From positions 4,075 through 37,979 of the forward strand of contig NW_023365804.1 of NCBI RefSeq assembly GCF_000003815.2: a stretch of DNA of 33,905 bases, read 5' to 3'. The notes beneath the pieces were generated by a model. That model was not told the origin of the DNA. It searched no databases and saw only the letters and a program-made list of their open reading frames with translations. Below, piece after piece: positions 32,907 to 33,905 of the stretch (positions within the stretch are counted from its first letter, which is position 1; each line of letters begins with the position of its first letter). A program made the position numbers and the translations under genes. This stretch comes from Branchiostoma floridae (Eukaryota; Chordata; Leptocardii; Amphioxiformes; Branchiostomatidae).

Positions 32907-32936
32907 GTTCTCTTCGGAGCTTGCGAAGAAGAGAAC
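32907..32936 (+). other. Terminal hairpin at the right end of the element
   Basis: gttctcttc (32907-32915) pairs perfectly with gaagagaac (32928-32936) around a 12-base loop. The stem runs into the first bases of resumed SatA (aac of aacgcac). A hairpin beside the 3' end is typical of rolling-circle (Helitron-class) elements. Confidence 0.7.
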
Positions 32937-33771
32937 GCACATTTTGTTTGAAATTTCGGAAGTCCGATCGTAAGGGGTCGCTTTTTTGCGGTTACCGAAG
33001 GGTTCGCTTAGCGGTTAGCGGTTATCCCCCAGGTGAGCCTTCATTCGTATGTAGAAAAGTTACAAAGTAATTTTGGGTACTCAAATCACTTTTTACCTTT
33101 TGCCCACGGGTTTTACTATGATATTCAAGTGTTGAAAGTAACGCACATTTTGTTTGAAATTTCGGAAGTCCGATCGTAAGGGGTCGCTTTTTTGCGGTTA
33201 CCGAAGGGTTCGCTTAGCGGTTAGCGGTTATCCCCCAGGTGAGACTTCATTCGTATGTAGAAAAGTTACAAAGTAATTTTGGGTACTCAAATCACTTTTT
33301 ACCTTTTGCCCACGGGTTTTACTTTGATATTCAAGTGTTGAAAGTAACGCACATTTTGTTTGAAATTTCGGAAGTCCGATCGTAAGGGGTCGCTTTTTTG
33401 CGGTTACCGAAGGGTTCGCTTAGCGGTTAGCGGTTATCCCCCAGGTGAGCCTTCATTCGTATGTAGAAAAGTTACAAAGTAATTTTGGGTACTCAAATCA
33501 CTTTTTACCTTTTGCCCACGGGTTTTACTATGATATTCAAGTGTTCAAAGTAACGCACATTTTGTTTGAAATTTCGGAAGTCCGATCGTAAGGGGTCGCT
33601 TTTTTGCGGTTACCGAAGGGTTCGCTTAGCGGTTAGCGGTTATCCCCCAGGTGAGCCTTCATTCGTATGTAGAAAAGTTACAAAGTAATTTTGGGTACTC
33701 AAATCACTTTTTACCTTTTGCCCACGGGTTTTACTTTGATATTCAAGTGTTGAAAGTAACGCACATTATGT
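32934..33771 (+). repeat. Satellite A array, block 3 (about four monomers)
   Basis: Unit starts at 33125, 33331, 33537 and 33743, all 206 apart, with few variants (gagacttcatt once, caagtgttcaaag once). It begins mid-unit at aacgcac and ends in the unit from 33743 at cattatgt (about position 29). It joins the right end of one element copy to the left part of the next. Confidence 0.95.
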
Positions 33772-33788
33772 AGAAGCTTTGCGACTTA

Positions 33789-33905
33789 GTCACGTGTACC
33801 CCTACCCTGATCGATGCTTATCCCTCTGAGCCCATTTAGCCTCTGACCTTTCCCCGATGTACCATGTAGGTCATTCGTGGCTTCTCCTTCCTGAGTACGG
33901 GCATA
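33789..33905 (+). mobile_element. 5' part of a second element copy, cut by window end
   Basis: Aligns without gaps to 29360-29476 with 7 differences in 117 bases (94% identity), offset 4429. Similarity starts at gtcacgtgt. The outer inverted repeat seen at 29336 is not intact here; the preceding bases agaagctttgcgactta are only weakly alike. The copy may be 5'-truncated or have a different junction with SatA. Confidence 0.85.

Larger units (their letters stand above)
29331..32933 (+). mobile_element. Transposon-like element inserted in a SatA monomer (non-autonomous, Helitron/Helentron-like?)
   Basis: A 3.6-kb non-satellite segment. The monomer reads up to gtaa (29330) and resumes as aacgcacattttg (32934), so one unit is interrupted at positions 16/17 with only aa shared at both sides. 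Near the ends lies an imperfect inverted repeat: gttttccgac-N7-cagacaagt at 29336-29361, and its reverse complement with the same 7-base spacing at 32878-32903. The left repeat is 5 bp from the edge and the right one 30 bp, followed by a 9-bp-stem hairpin. A 90-bp minisatellite lies inside. Asymmetric inverted repeats, a 3' hairpin, internal tandem repeats and no clear target duplication are reported for Helentron-type non-autonomous elements, so that family is my preferred guess. Against it, the target dinucleotide reads AA rather than TT in this orientation. No transposase, Rep/helicase or reverse transcriptase could be recognised. Part of a second copy occurs at 33789. Confidence 0.65.

Noticed and set aside
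29331-32933. LTR retrotransposon or Tc1/mariner element
   Set aside because: No long direct terminal repeats, primer-binding site or reverse transcriptase seen, and no TA target duplication or transposase.
1-33905. Telomere repeat or ribosomal DNA
   Set aside because: No TTAGGG-type or related short telomeric tandem and no rRNA-like conserved blocks were seen on either strand.

Overview
The window is satellite DNA from a eukaryotic scaffold, most likely an animal. It has long head-to-tail arrays, runs of N between assembly contigs, and no gene-dense stretch. I see no protein-coding, tRNA or rRNA gene that I can support. I cannot name the species from the sequence. The short open frames in the arrays are by-products of the repeat: the same peptide fragments return with each monomer and shift frame because 206 is not a multiple of 3.

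Layout. (1) 1-16308: satellite A (SatA), a 206-bp monomer of about 42% GC, all in one orientation, interrupted by six N gaps. (2) 16310-21254: a second, apparently unrelated satellite (SatB), a 219-bp monomer of about 50% GC, 23 copies with the last one cut short. (3) 21255-29330: SatA again, including a higher-order repeat of about 1.79 kb present three times (24713-28649). (4) 29331-32933: 3.6 kb of non-satellite DNA sitting inside one SatA monomer. Near its ends it has an imperfect 26-bp inverted repeat, and its right end has a hairpin, so it looks like a non-autonomous transposable element. Internally it carries a 90-bp minisatellite, a diverged duplicated module and a 47-bp duplication. 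(5) 32934-about 33771: four SatA monomers. (6) 33789-33905: the 5' part of a second copy of the element, 110/117 identical to 29360-29476 and exactly 4429 bp downstream, cut by the window end.

How the parts relate. SatA evolves by several routes that can be read directly: local homogenisation (identical neighbouring copies at the left end), higher-order units of 7 and 9 monomers, segmental duplications with exact offsets (5612, about 8127 and 10442 bp), and rearranged monomers carrying a 10-nt inverted piece of SatA. The element in (4) and its second copy enclose a short SatA block. This suggests a composite unit of about 4.43 kb (element plus four SatA monomers) that may itself be tandem or dispersed. 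The most notable proposal is a link between a Helitron/Helentron-like element and satellite spread. The inverted repeats, hairpin and in-phase insertion are seen directly; the family assignment is inference.

Assembly caution. Two gaps are exactly 100 N and do not fit the 206-bp phase, so they are placeholders. Most of the others fit a whole number of monomers within a few bases. Single-base indels cluster beside gaps and in a few monomers, which points to sequence error rather than biology there.
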